From Drosophila persimilis (Eukaryota; Arthropoda; Insecta; Diptera; Drosophilidae), in the NCBI RefSeq assembly GCF_003286085.1, contig NW_020825294.1:8742001-8806000 (forward strand): DNA of 64,000 nucleotides. Direction: 5' to 3'. The notes under the pieces are model-generated. The model was not told where the DNA came from and made no database searches. It was given only the letters and a program-made list of their open reading frames with translations. Positions 10,583-20,218 of this stretch are shown piece after piece; the first letter of the stretch is position 1; each line of letters begins with the position of its first letter. A program made the translations under genes and the position numbers.

Positions 10583-13500
10583 ATGAATCTAAGGGGAAAT
10601 CCTCCAAAGAAGGAGGGAAAAATGCGCATACGCGCCTTTCCGGTAAGTCAAAACCGAAACAGAACCAAAACCTTATTTTCTGGGAGTATATTCGCGGACC
10701 TCCTTGCTTGAGATCGACCCAAACAGCTGATCAGTTTGGCATGAACAGGCAACAATTGCTCGATAAGATAGTACGTTCCCCAAAATCGCAGAACCTCAGC
10801 AGTCCGTCCGTTGCTGCCTGGACTATATCAGACTCCCAGTCACCATAACACCAACACCTCACACCCTACACCTGCTAACAATTCCGTTCGAAATTCTGTC
10901 AGGCAAACATTAGAACAAAAAACACATTTTAGTTGTGCCTAGTGTTCCATTGTCGTTTATAGGAAAAGCTTTAGTTCCGAACAGACGCACAGCCAGATTG
11001 TGCATGAGGAGAACAGGGCGACCAGGCTAGCAAAGAACTCTGCGCGGCTCGTTAGACCATTTGGTGAATGTTGAAGAAGCCGTCATCATTAGGTCGACAA
11101 ATAGAAGCCGCTCCCGCACGGTGCCAGCGGGCCAACAAACCCGTCGGACGCTGGCGCTGGGTGAGGAGCAACGAGGCGTCCAGCCACAGCCGCAGCGGCC
11201 AGAGCCGCACCAGCAGGACTTGGAACGGGAAAACATTGCTAGTGAGCACCACGGGTCCCGTTGGCGCTACAGCTCGCGCCTGCCACAAATGCACATACGC
11301 GATCCCCGACTGCAGCCGCCGGAGCCTCTGAACAATCTTAACATTCACGGCCAATACCGCAGCCGCATTGCTGCTGGATCCAATAACTTTCCTCAATTGA
11401 ATATCGGAGAAGGTGGAGGTGGAGGTGGAATCGGCCGCAATGCAGAAAGTGGGGCAGCTTCCCGAACTCATCGCTCCATTGTAGGGCACCGTCACGCTCG
11501 TGTCCATAACAGCAACCATAGTCAAAGCGTTCCTGGAATTGTAGCTGCCACGCAGCCTCAGTCAGTGCGTTTTCCGCAGCCAAGCCATCAAAACAGAGGC
11601 AGCTCCAACCGATCTCCGACTCAGGCGCAGGCAGCACTTGTTTCGCCCTCCGAGAGTACAGGAGAGTCGCGTTTGAAGGAAATCGGACACAAGTATCCGC
11701 TCTGGCTGCCCGAGTACAAGCGAAAAGCCTTCAATGTTAGCCCATATCTCAGTAGCCGCGATAGGACTCATGGGAAAGACATATCTAATCGACTTTATCT
11801 ACATTTCAGGCCTCCATGGACGAAAAATATGTCGAGACCATTTGGGCCAGCCTAAAGAACGCCATACAGGAGATACAGAAGAAGAACAACTCGGGCCTGT
11901 CCTTCGAGCAGCTGTATCGAAATGCCTACAACATGGTGCTCCACAAGCACGGCAATCGATTGTACTACGGCCTCAGAGAAGTCGTCTCCGAGCACCTCGA
12001 ACTCAAGGTGCGGCAAGAGGTGCTGGAGAACCTGCACAGTAACTTCCTACCCAAGCTGAACCAAGCCTGGACAGACCATCAGACGTCAATGGTGATGATA
12101 CGCGACATACTCATGTACATGGACAGGGTTTACGTGCAGCAGCGGGAAGTGGACAATGTATATAATCTGGGGTTGATTCTATTCAGAGATCAAGTGAGCA
12201 ACTACATCAACTCGAAAAAGTTTCTTGTCACCGTCTCCTAAATGTGTTCGTTTTTAGGTGGTTCGCCATTCGGAAATACAGAAGGCCCTGCGCGAAAAGC
12301 TGCTGGGCATGGTGATGGAAGAGCGGCATGGCGAGGCCATCAACCACTTGGCCATTAAGAATGCCTGCACCATGCTCATCACGCTGGGAATCAACTCGCG
12401 CACTGTCTACGAGGAGGACTTTGAGAAGCCCTTCCTGGCCCAGTCGGCGGCCTTCTACAAATTTGAATCGCAAAACTTTCTTGCCGAGAACAACGCTGGC
12501 GTTTATATCAAGAAAGTAGAGGCACGCATCACCGAAGAGTCGTCGCGGGCTGCTCTTTATCTGGACAAGGATACGGAGCCACGCATTGTGAGAGTGGTGG
12601 AGGAGGAATTGATCAAGAAGCACATGAGGCCGATCGTTGAAATGGAGAACTCTGGCGTGGTGTACATGATCAAGAACTCAAAGACCGAGGACCTGGCTTG
12701 CACATATAAACTGTTTTCGCGCTTGAAGGAGGAGGGTCTCAAGGTGATAGCCGACACGATGTCGGCATATCTGCGCGAACAGGGACGCATGCTGGTTAAG
12801 GAGGAGGAAAATGGCAACACAAATCCCATAACTTTTGTGCAAAACCTCCTGGATCTCAAAGATCGTTTCGATCAGTTTCTGGTGCACTCATTTAGCAACG
12901 ATCGCATTTTCAAGAACGTGATCTCGTCTGATTTCGAGCATTTCCTTAACTTGAACAACAAATCTCCCGAGTATTTGTCGCTCTTCATCGACGATAAACT
13001 GAAAAAAGGCGGAAAGGGAGTGAGTATATATAGCAGTCTAGTTTCTCTGTTCAGCCTAATGGCCCCATTTACCTTCCACAGATGAGCGAACAGGAGATCG
13101 AATCGATCTTGGACAAGACAATGGTGCTGTTCCGGTTCCTCCTGGAGAAGGATGTCTTCGAGCGCTATTACAAGACACATCTGGCCAAGCGATTGCTGCT
13201 CAATAAATCAGTCTCAGATGATTTCGAAAAGAACATGATATCCAAACTAAAGGTTGCTACCTCTAACCTCTAATCGATTCATTTTTGTACATTCATGAAT
13301 GCATACATGCTTTTCCCATTTTGCAGACTGAATGCGGCTGTCAATTTACCTCAAAGCTCGAGGGTATGTTCAAGGATATGTCCGTCTCCAACACGATAAT
13401 GGATGAATTCAAGAACTATGTAGTTAACAACAACCTGTCCTTGGTGGGTGTGGAGCTAACGGTACGCATACTAACCACTGGATTCTGGCCCACTCAAGTA

Positions 13501-14605
13501 AGTGTCTCATGTCTCATGTATCACGACTCGCCTCTCATACGATCTCCAACAGACAGCGACGCCAAACTGCAACATACCTGTAGCGCCCCGTGAGGCCTTT
13601 GAGATATTCAAGAGCTTTTATCTAAACAAGCACTCTGGACGCCAGCTGACGTTACAGCCGCAAATGGGTAAGCCACGACTCGATGGTCATTCAACTCGAT
13701 GGTGCGTAACGCTATCTTTAACCCAGGAACCTCCTACATCAATGCCGTGTTCTATGGCCGCAAAGCTGCCGACAGCGACAAGGACAAAGATGCACCCAGC
13801 TCTAGTTCAAACGGTTGTACTGTGCCCACGACAACGCGCAAGCATATTCTGCAAGTGTCCACCTACCAGGTGAGATTCAATAAACAAATAAATCCTGGCG
13901 TATATGCCATTATGATCCCTCTCTGTTTGTTCGTGCAGATGTGTGTTTTGTTGCTGTTCAACAATCGCGATGTCCTCACCTACGATGATATCCAACAAGA
14001 GACGGACATACCCGGACGGGAGCTGGTCAGAGCCCTCCAATCCCTTTCAATGGGCAAGCCAGCGCAGCGTTTGCTTGTGCGGAATTCCAAAACGAAAACG
14101 AAGGAAATTGAGCCCACAGATGAGTTCTACGTGAACGATGCCTTTGTATCAAAGTTCCACAGGTAAGCTGGAGGCCAGAAGCCAGCCGAACAGTCCAGGA
14201 TTCAGGGTACGGGGACTAACGTCTGTCATTCCAAACTACTCCTCAGAGTGAAGATACAAACAGTGGCCGCCAAGGGCGAATCAGAGCCAGAGCGCAAGGA
14301 GACGCGCGGCAAGGTGGACGAGGACCGGAAGCACGAAATCGAAGCAGCCATTGTACGCATAATGAAGGCGCGCAAGCGAATGGCTGTGAGTACATATAAC
14401 CTATTGCTATTTTAAATATATATGCTAGCGCGAGCTTCTTGAATTATTTTAGCACAATTTGCTCGTTTCGGATGTGACGACGCAGCTGAAGTCGCGGTTC
14501 TTGCCCTCGCCCGTGTTCATCAAGAAGCGGATTGAAGGCCTCATCGAGCGCGAGTACCTACAGCGATCACCAGAGGACCGAAAGGTCTACATTTACTTGG
14601 CTTAG
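10583..14605 (+). CDS. Cul3: Cullin-3 (guftagu), somatic isoform, 10 coding exons
   Basis: Scaffold of CRL3 ubiquitin ligases: the N-terminal half binds BTB-protein substrate adaptors and the C-terminal half binds the Rbx1 RING protein and is neddylated. Exons: 10583-10642, 11810-12193, 12258-13019, 13082-13252, 13327-13497, 13553-13667, 13727-13869, 13939-14162, 14247-14385, 14453-14605. All phases fit and give 773 aa, the known fly length. Sequence follows human CUL3 throughout, for example [55 protein letters not shown], and SVSDD. The winged-helix end carries [11 protein letters not shown], with the neddylation lysine at about residue 717. The C-terminus VYIYLA matches the usual YxYxA ending. 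Start chosen at the first ATG in the exon, matching remembered fly and human N-termini. The fly locus is gft. Confidence 0.96.
11031..11735 (+). CDS. Cul3: Cul3 alternative (testis-type) first exon, spliced to 11810
   Basis: A 705-nt frame, open from the TAG at 11028-11030, ends at [15 protein letters not shown] with a donor after 11735. It is phase 0, exactly like the 20-codon somatic exon, so it can join the shared exon at 11810 (ASMDEKY). In D. melanogaster the same locus makes a testis-specific isoform with a long unique N-terminus that drives caspase activation during sperm individualisation with the BTB-Kelch adaptor Klhl10; this exon sits where that one does. The first in-frame ATG is at 11289, giving 149 unique residues. 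A longer product would need an upstream exon (a possible acceptor is GGCTAG ending at 11030) or a non-ATG start. The peptide is rich in Ser, Arg, Gln and Gly, includes a Gly6 run, and has no known fold. Confidence 0.7.
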
Positions 14606-15720
14606 GCCGATACAGGCAGGTTCCAGATCATACTCATCATTAGATTGCAACCACTTCGGCAAACAGGCAGGCAGGCACCCAAATTACAGCTGTAATAATA
14701 TTTTTGACCAAGATTACATGACTTCCCTCTATACCCGCGCCCCACAAGAGGCTTTGAAATAATCGGCCCAAATCGTTAAATTTTCTCTTTGAAACATTTT
14801 GTATGCCAGTGACATTCAAAATTGATAAGTTTACCATTGCTATTGAGGTTGAAAAGCCTCTCAGAAACCTTACGATAAACCCCAATATATTTCCGGATAT
14901 TCGATAAGCATTCTTTTTTGGTCATTTCCTTTTCGCGAACAACACACGATGTATAGCAATAAGCCCGAAACTGCACACACTGCACCAGCACCCTCACACA
15001 CTCCTACATAGACGCATCAACCCACAAGATCGTATCGTACGCAAAGCAACATAAGGAAGTAATGCATAATGCATAATGCAAGGCCTAGTTTTAAGCAGAA
15101 AAATGAAGAAAAGGATATGCCAGAGGAGCACTCTAAGGAAAGAAAAAGAATATTAATAATTATAAATATAGCTAAAGTAATAAATTTATAAATGAATTAT
15201 TAATTATAGTGAGCGTTTGATGTACATTTCTATGTCTGCCCCAAGCAAGTAAGCAAACAAACAAAATCCCCTTCCTTGCAAATATATTCAAACAACGTTT
15301 TGAGATTCATGTGAGCAGAATGAAAAGATTTTAAAAGATTATACCTATGATACCTTTAACCATCTTTATGTTTCGAATGACTAACGAATGCCCAAAGCAA
15401 ATGTATTGTACGAAGAGAAGTGATTATGATAATCTATATGAAAGTTGTTTTATCTATTAGTTGATACATACATATATATGGTTATATGTGCTATATTCCA
15501 AGTGCATATGCAGAACTTGTGTAATTCAGAAGATTTGAATTAAGTAGGACACGAAGGATGATACATTTTGAATGGGACAAAAACAAAACGAAAAACAATT
15601 GAACACCGAACAAACAAACGCGATCTTAAATCTGTACATACATTTTTGTTCTTCTTACGCATGAAAAATATATATATAAATAAAACGTGTATGAGCGTTA
15701 ACATTTAACATTTGTTGTCT
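14606..15720 (+). other. Cul3 3' UTR
   Basis: AT-rich sequence after the Cul3 stop with no coding signal. An AATAAA lies in the run ATAAATAAAACG near 15677-15688 and is followed by TG-rich sequence (GTGTATGAGCG, then TTTGTTGTC), a plausible cleavage and polyadenylation site. This implies a 3' UTR of about 1.1 kb. Shorter alternatives are possible, because other A/T-rich signals occur from 15150 to 15190. Confidence 0.55.
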
Positions 15721-16560
15721 ATCTTTGACTAGGCCCAGATTGGTCTTCATTTATTATTAAAGAATTCTATAAACTTGTACAGAAGTGTTCGATGCAGACG
15801 GTGCAGTACTAGTGGCTAGTACAAGGATAGCCAGCAGGATCGGATCGGTACGTGAGAAACCAGACATTATTAAAGAAGCAGCCAGATTCCCCGGAACAGA
15901 GGGATCTACTTAACTTGATCAGAACCAATGCATACCTCAGCCGCGTTTGTTTTTTCAGCGGTTGTGTAACAAATTCAAGTCCATATTCAAATAACATATA
16001 CGAATGTATCTACAGTTGCCCCACTACCACCACGCAAATAGGCTTATTCAAAGGCAAATAGTCGGAAAAAAGACTTGGCAAATAAATTGGTTATCGTATA
16101 GTGCAAAGGGGGAATATAGAAGAAGTAGCCATAGAAAAGTAACACCAGCACAAAAACCCTAGACCACCGAGCAGAAGCCGCAATTTTGGTAAATATCAAT
16201 GATTTGCATGTTCCGCCGATACACTGGAGCCAGAAACAGAAAGTTTGTTTTGCTAAGTTTTTCGGTAAACACCGAGTGGGGCTGTTCGGGCGATGATCCG
16301 AATCGATTCGATCCGACGCACTGATAAGCTGGCCGAGGAGCTACAGAGAGCGGCCAAATGAGAGCGGGGAGAGCGGAGTCGCTCACACATGGTATATCTG
16401 TGCAAGGTGCTGCGCTCCCACTCCCAATCCCGCATTGCTTTTAACTGGCGTTTGCCACTCTCTACCTCTATATGTTCTTTGCTGTTTTTTGTTGCTTTAC
16501 AAAGGGTTGTAATTTCAAGAGAATGACATGTTCATACATTCATAGGTGTTTAATAGAAAC
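15721..16560. other. Intergenic DNA between Cul3 and the next genes
   Basis: No gene supported. Contains ATCGAT-centred sequence at about 16297-16310 (GAATCGATTCGATC), which could be a DRE-like promoter site. Nothing else was identified. Confidence 0.5.
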
Positions 16561-16561
16561 A

Positions 16562-17185
16562 TCAACCGTATTTACGAGGAGGCAAGTCTCGGTGGAGACC
16601 TTCATGGCAATGGATCACCCTGCGCAGATACACCTTGCCCCGCACTGAGACGCGCTCAATGTGCGAACTCAATCAGTCTACCTGAAATATACCTGTGTGG
16701 CGAACGCGTGTGCGGGGCATGAAATACTGGTCGCACAGAACGGCACAGCACAGCGCAGCACAGCACAGCACAGCGGCAGCAAAAGGAAAACCAGAACCAG
16801 AAAAATATACTCGCGAATAAACAAAACTACTTGCTACGTCAGAAGACTGCAAACAAAAGATATGAACGCAACGCAGCCGCGTTGCCGCTGACGTCGCTGC
16901 CAAGGTTCGTCTGGGCAGCGCTCTGGCGAATCGGATACTATAGTAGTATTATTTTCAGAGCAGAGCTTTTTCTTAGCGTTTCGTTTCGTTTCGCGATTCT
17001 CTGTGCTGATTTGCGTGCGTGTGGAGTCGTGTGCTCGTAGAGCTGACCTTAGGAGCGGAAAACTGCACCTGAATCTCGCCCATCAGCAGTGCCTTGAGAT
17101 TCCACTTTCCAAGTGAACGTTCGATCTCGAAACTGGAAAACCTGGCACATGTACACTTCTCCAGTTTGCGTTGAGGCCAGAACAT
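16562..17185 (-). CDS. Possible small minus-strand gene, 2 exons (weak)
   Basis: On the minus strand an ATG at 17185 opens a 46-codon frame (MFWPQRKLEKCTCARFSSFE and onward to QVQFSAPK) that ends at a plausible donor, AAG|GTCAGC, at 17048. A second frame at 16562-16654 reads RVSVRGKVYLRRVIHCHEGL and ends in TGA. If joined at the phase-0 AG before 16654, the product is about 77 aa. Both pieces have normal amino-acid composition, unlike most chance frames nearby. Against it, the acceptor has a poor pyrimidine tract, the intron would contain a GCACA repeat, and I recognise no homologue. Its ATG would be only 51 bp from that of the divergent coiled-coil gene, so this may simply be that gene's promoter or 5' UTR. 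Confidence 0.25.
16741..16780. repeat. GCACA pentamer repeat
   Basis: About seven imperfect tandem copies of GCACA lie upstream of the coiled-coil gene that starts at 17237. In one minus-strand frame this encodes a run of Cys, Ala, Leu and Val, which should not be read as a membrane segment. Confidence 0.75.
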
Positions 17186-17236
17186 AAAATTTTTAATTTT
17201 ACTTAAAGCGGACTCAAAAATTGAGAAAAAAAAGCG

Positions 17237-20218
17237 ATGTCAAATTCGGAGACGCCCACGACCTCCGGGCAGCTTGCTCAGCAAACCGAAGAGGCTCCAG
17301 AGATGATCACAGAAAGTGTCGGAATTCTGTCCGACGCTTTTGCGCATTACAAAAATTTCCTCCTCGAAGAGGAAGGCAAGGATCATGCCAATTGTAAGGC
17401 CTCCACCGAACCCATAGCCACGGACCACTATCGCCGGCTACTGGAGGAATCGCCTGAGGACCCCGGCGTGGCCCCCCAAATAAACCTCAAAATAAACAAA
17501 ATATACCTCAATCGGCTAGAGGAGATCGACCGCCTTAACCCTAAGAGCGGATCTTCCACGGTGAGAGGCTACAAAATCCACTCCACAGACTTCCGCCCAA
17601 CGCCTATCACCAATTTTTCTTGCAGTGCCTCCCACTCCAGCTCCGTCTGATCACTTTTCAAGAGTGGGTGGACTACCTACTTCAGGTAAACGGAGTGATG
17701 TTCACCAACTTGTCGTCACTTGAAGAGGAGACACTCGGAAAGGTGATTCCCTGGGTAGAGTCGATCGATGGGGAGAGGCAGCAGGCGCTTTGCGAGAACC
17801 GAAAGCTGCGCAAGGACCTTTGCGCAGTTATAAAGTTCGTCCAGAATGCGTTCCACCGGAATATCTGGGATACGGAACGCCTTTCATTGGAGACCCTGAC
17901 TGTCCACCAGGTGCTGGGCGTATCCCGCGATCAGAGTTATCCGGAGAGCGAGAGCGTAAAGGTAAGATATAGAGTAGGTCAATTGATTCACTCACTCGGT
18001 GGGTACCTCCCCCATAGAGCGAATGTGGCAGGTTCTACCTTCGTGGCTCCTCCAGTCCCCCATTGCTTTCATAAATTTAGGATTTCTATTGTTCTTCCAG
18101 ATGGCGGAGTGCATGAAATCGCTGGTCAACGAAATGGCCGCCAAGCACGATGAGGTTTGCCATCTGAAGTCCCAGCTCAGTGGCCTCGATGAGGTGGTCC
18201 AGACGGCCAGGCAGAAGATCATCATGAAGGACCAATGCATTGCCCAGCTCAATGAGAGGGTAAGTGGAAGGGAAGGTGATCCCACGACGGGGACAGGGAC
18301 TGGGACTGGGGCTGAGTTTAGGAAACCTATACATGTATCCGCACACCTACTTATTTTAATCATAGACTCGAACATTTTCTTATCAACCAATCGCCTTAAT
18401 CGACAACTATGATCAGCCTGCATTTCGGTTTTAACTCAGTTCGTTTTGTTTGTTTGATACGTAGAAAAATTCATGTCACTCCTGAAACAATACATTACAA
18501 CTCAATAAAGGAAACAGTACAACAATAGACTACAACTCAAAACAAATTAACACAAGAACAGAAATAAATAGAAAACCAAATGAAATCAATTAATAGCTTG
18601 TTGCCATTGGCTTGTAATCAGCTGCAGGATATCACGGATCGACTTGCCTATGTGCTGAGGCCTAAGCCGTTGTCCATGACGGCGGATGAAGAAATGGCGA
18701 GGGTCGGAGATCTGGTGGCTTCTTGCTTCCTGAATACGCTCGCTGTGAAAGATGAGCAGGAGTGCCAAATTCTGAAGGTACTTGATGCGGAACTCAACGC
18801 TCTGCTGGAGATGAATAGTAGGCAAGAGATCCAGTCCACGGAGGCCTGCCGGAATCGTCTTTACAAATTGTTCAAGAACTTTGTAAGGAATCTCCCACTA
18901 TTTGTAACTCCAATTGCTCCTTTACTCTTTTTTTTCAGAGCCAAGAACTCGTTGACGAAACTACCAAGCTGGAAAATGCTCGAAGCCACATGAACGCTCT
19001 CCGAAACAAATCGAACAACCACGGCTCTCAACCCAACAGCACTCCGATCAATGCAGTTTGCTCGGAACCGGACGGAAAGGCCGTTGAGGCTTTGCGATCT
19101 CAGCTGCAGGCTCTCACCAATACCCACAAGGAAGTGCAAAGCAACTACCTTCGTCAGCTAAACGAAAACAGCGGTGGGTATCTTTGATCTCTGATCAATG
19201 GCTCTCTATCCCTGAAGATTGCCTTGTTTCCACATTTCAGATTTACATTCAAGGCTTGCGTCGGAAAGTATGGTAAACACTAGGAATGCAGAAGTTCTCA
19301 AGGGTATAGCTGATAAACTTATCGAGATGGTGAGTCGATACTAACATCTGTTAGTAAACCTATAAGTATATGGGCATTTCCATGATGCTGTACTAGGCTT
19401 AACCTAGATAGCCCTCTAATTGGTGCTCTGGTTGATTTTGCGCAATTTTTCGTTTTCAAGATAATTGCAAAAGACCAAGATTTTCGCAGGGCACAAAACG
19501 AGAAGTGGTTTTCACCGCCCAAAATGCAAAACTACTAGATTAAACCAAAATTTTTTTTAATTTTTGATGAAATAACCGAACTCAAAAATCATCATTCTTA
19601 TAGGAGATAATAATAAAGGAATCTGTTACTAAAAGTAATCAAAAAATCCCAGAAAAATTAATAATAGCTGATTTTAAATAGGATATCACATCAAATATTA
19701 ATCAAATGATATATGTATTGGTTTAATTAGTTAACTTTCAATAGAAAAGTTCGTTTTTATTGAGGTTTTATTAAAAGATTTTGTAGATTTCAAGTGTGGT
19801 CCGAGCTTTAAAAATTCCACAAAGACCGGGAGATTTTTGGGACAATAAATATATAGTATTGATTCCTGTGCTGAATAAAACTGTTCTGAATAAATTCCTT
19901 CCTTCTGTTCAGGGCTTTGAAGGCTTTACGTACGAGGAAATATATAAAACAGACTCAACGGGAAACCCGTTCTGCGCTGTCATTAATAAATTATACGTAG
20001 ACAATCGGGAAAACGTCATTTCGGTGAGTATTAGAAAATAGTCATTTATTGTTATTAACATGTCACATAAAATTCAGCAAAGCGACACAAAAACTCCACC
20101 CCATACAACAGGGTCCGCCAAAGACAAACCTGCAGCTATAACAAAATCGAAACAATCATCGAGACCCACATCGAAAGCTTCGATGAAGCCACCAACAAAG
20201 TCCAGAAGCTCCAAGTAA
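17237..20218 (+). CDS. Unrecognised coiled-coil protein A, 8 exons, 593 aa
   Basis: Exons: 17237-17560, 17626-17961, 18101-18259, 18622-18882, 18939-19173, 19241-19329, 19787-20023, 20078-20218. All phases fit, with consensus GT-AG sites. Residues 1-108 are acidic and polar. Residues 109-220 contain FQEWVDYLLQVN and ENRKLRKDLCAVIKFVQNAF, probably helical. Residues 221-273 and 361-468 have heptad-like coiled-coil character (for example CHLKSQLSGLDEVVQTARQK and VEALRSQLQALTNTHKEVQ). Residues 274-360 look like a helical bundle. The last two exons differ: 469-547 is a compact hydrophobic segment (NKYIVLIPVLNKTVLNKFL) in AT-rich codons, and 548-593 is a basic Ser/Lys/Pro tail. No signal peptide or membrane span was seen. 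The makeup suggests a cytoskeletal or centrosomal structural protein, but no family was recognised. A gene model stopping earlier or joining the C-terminal exons differently is possible. Confidence 0.75.

Noticed and set aside
11068-11331. ATG-initiated 87-codon frame overlapping the Cul3 alternative exon
   Set aside because: It is in a different frame from the exon's [15 protein letters not shown] end and cannot join the Cul3 body, so it was treated as a shadow.
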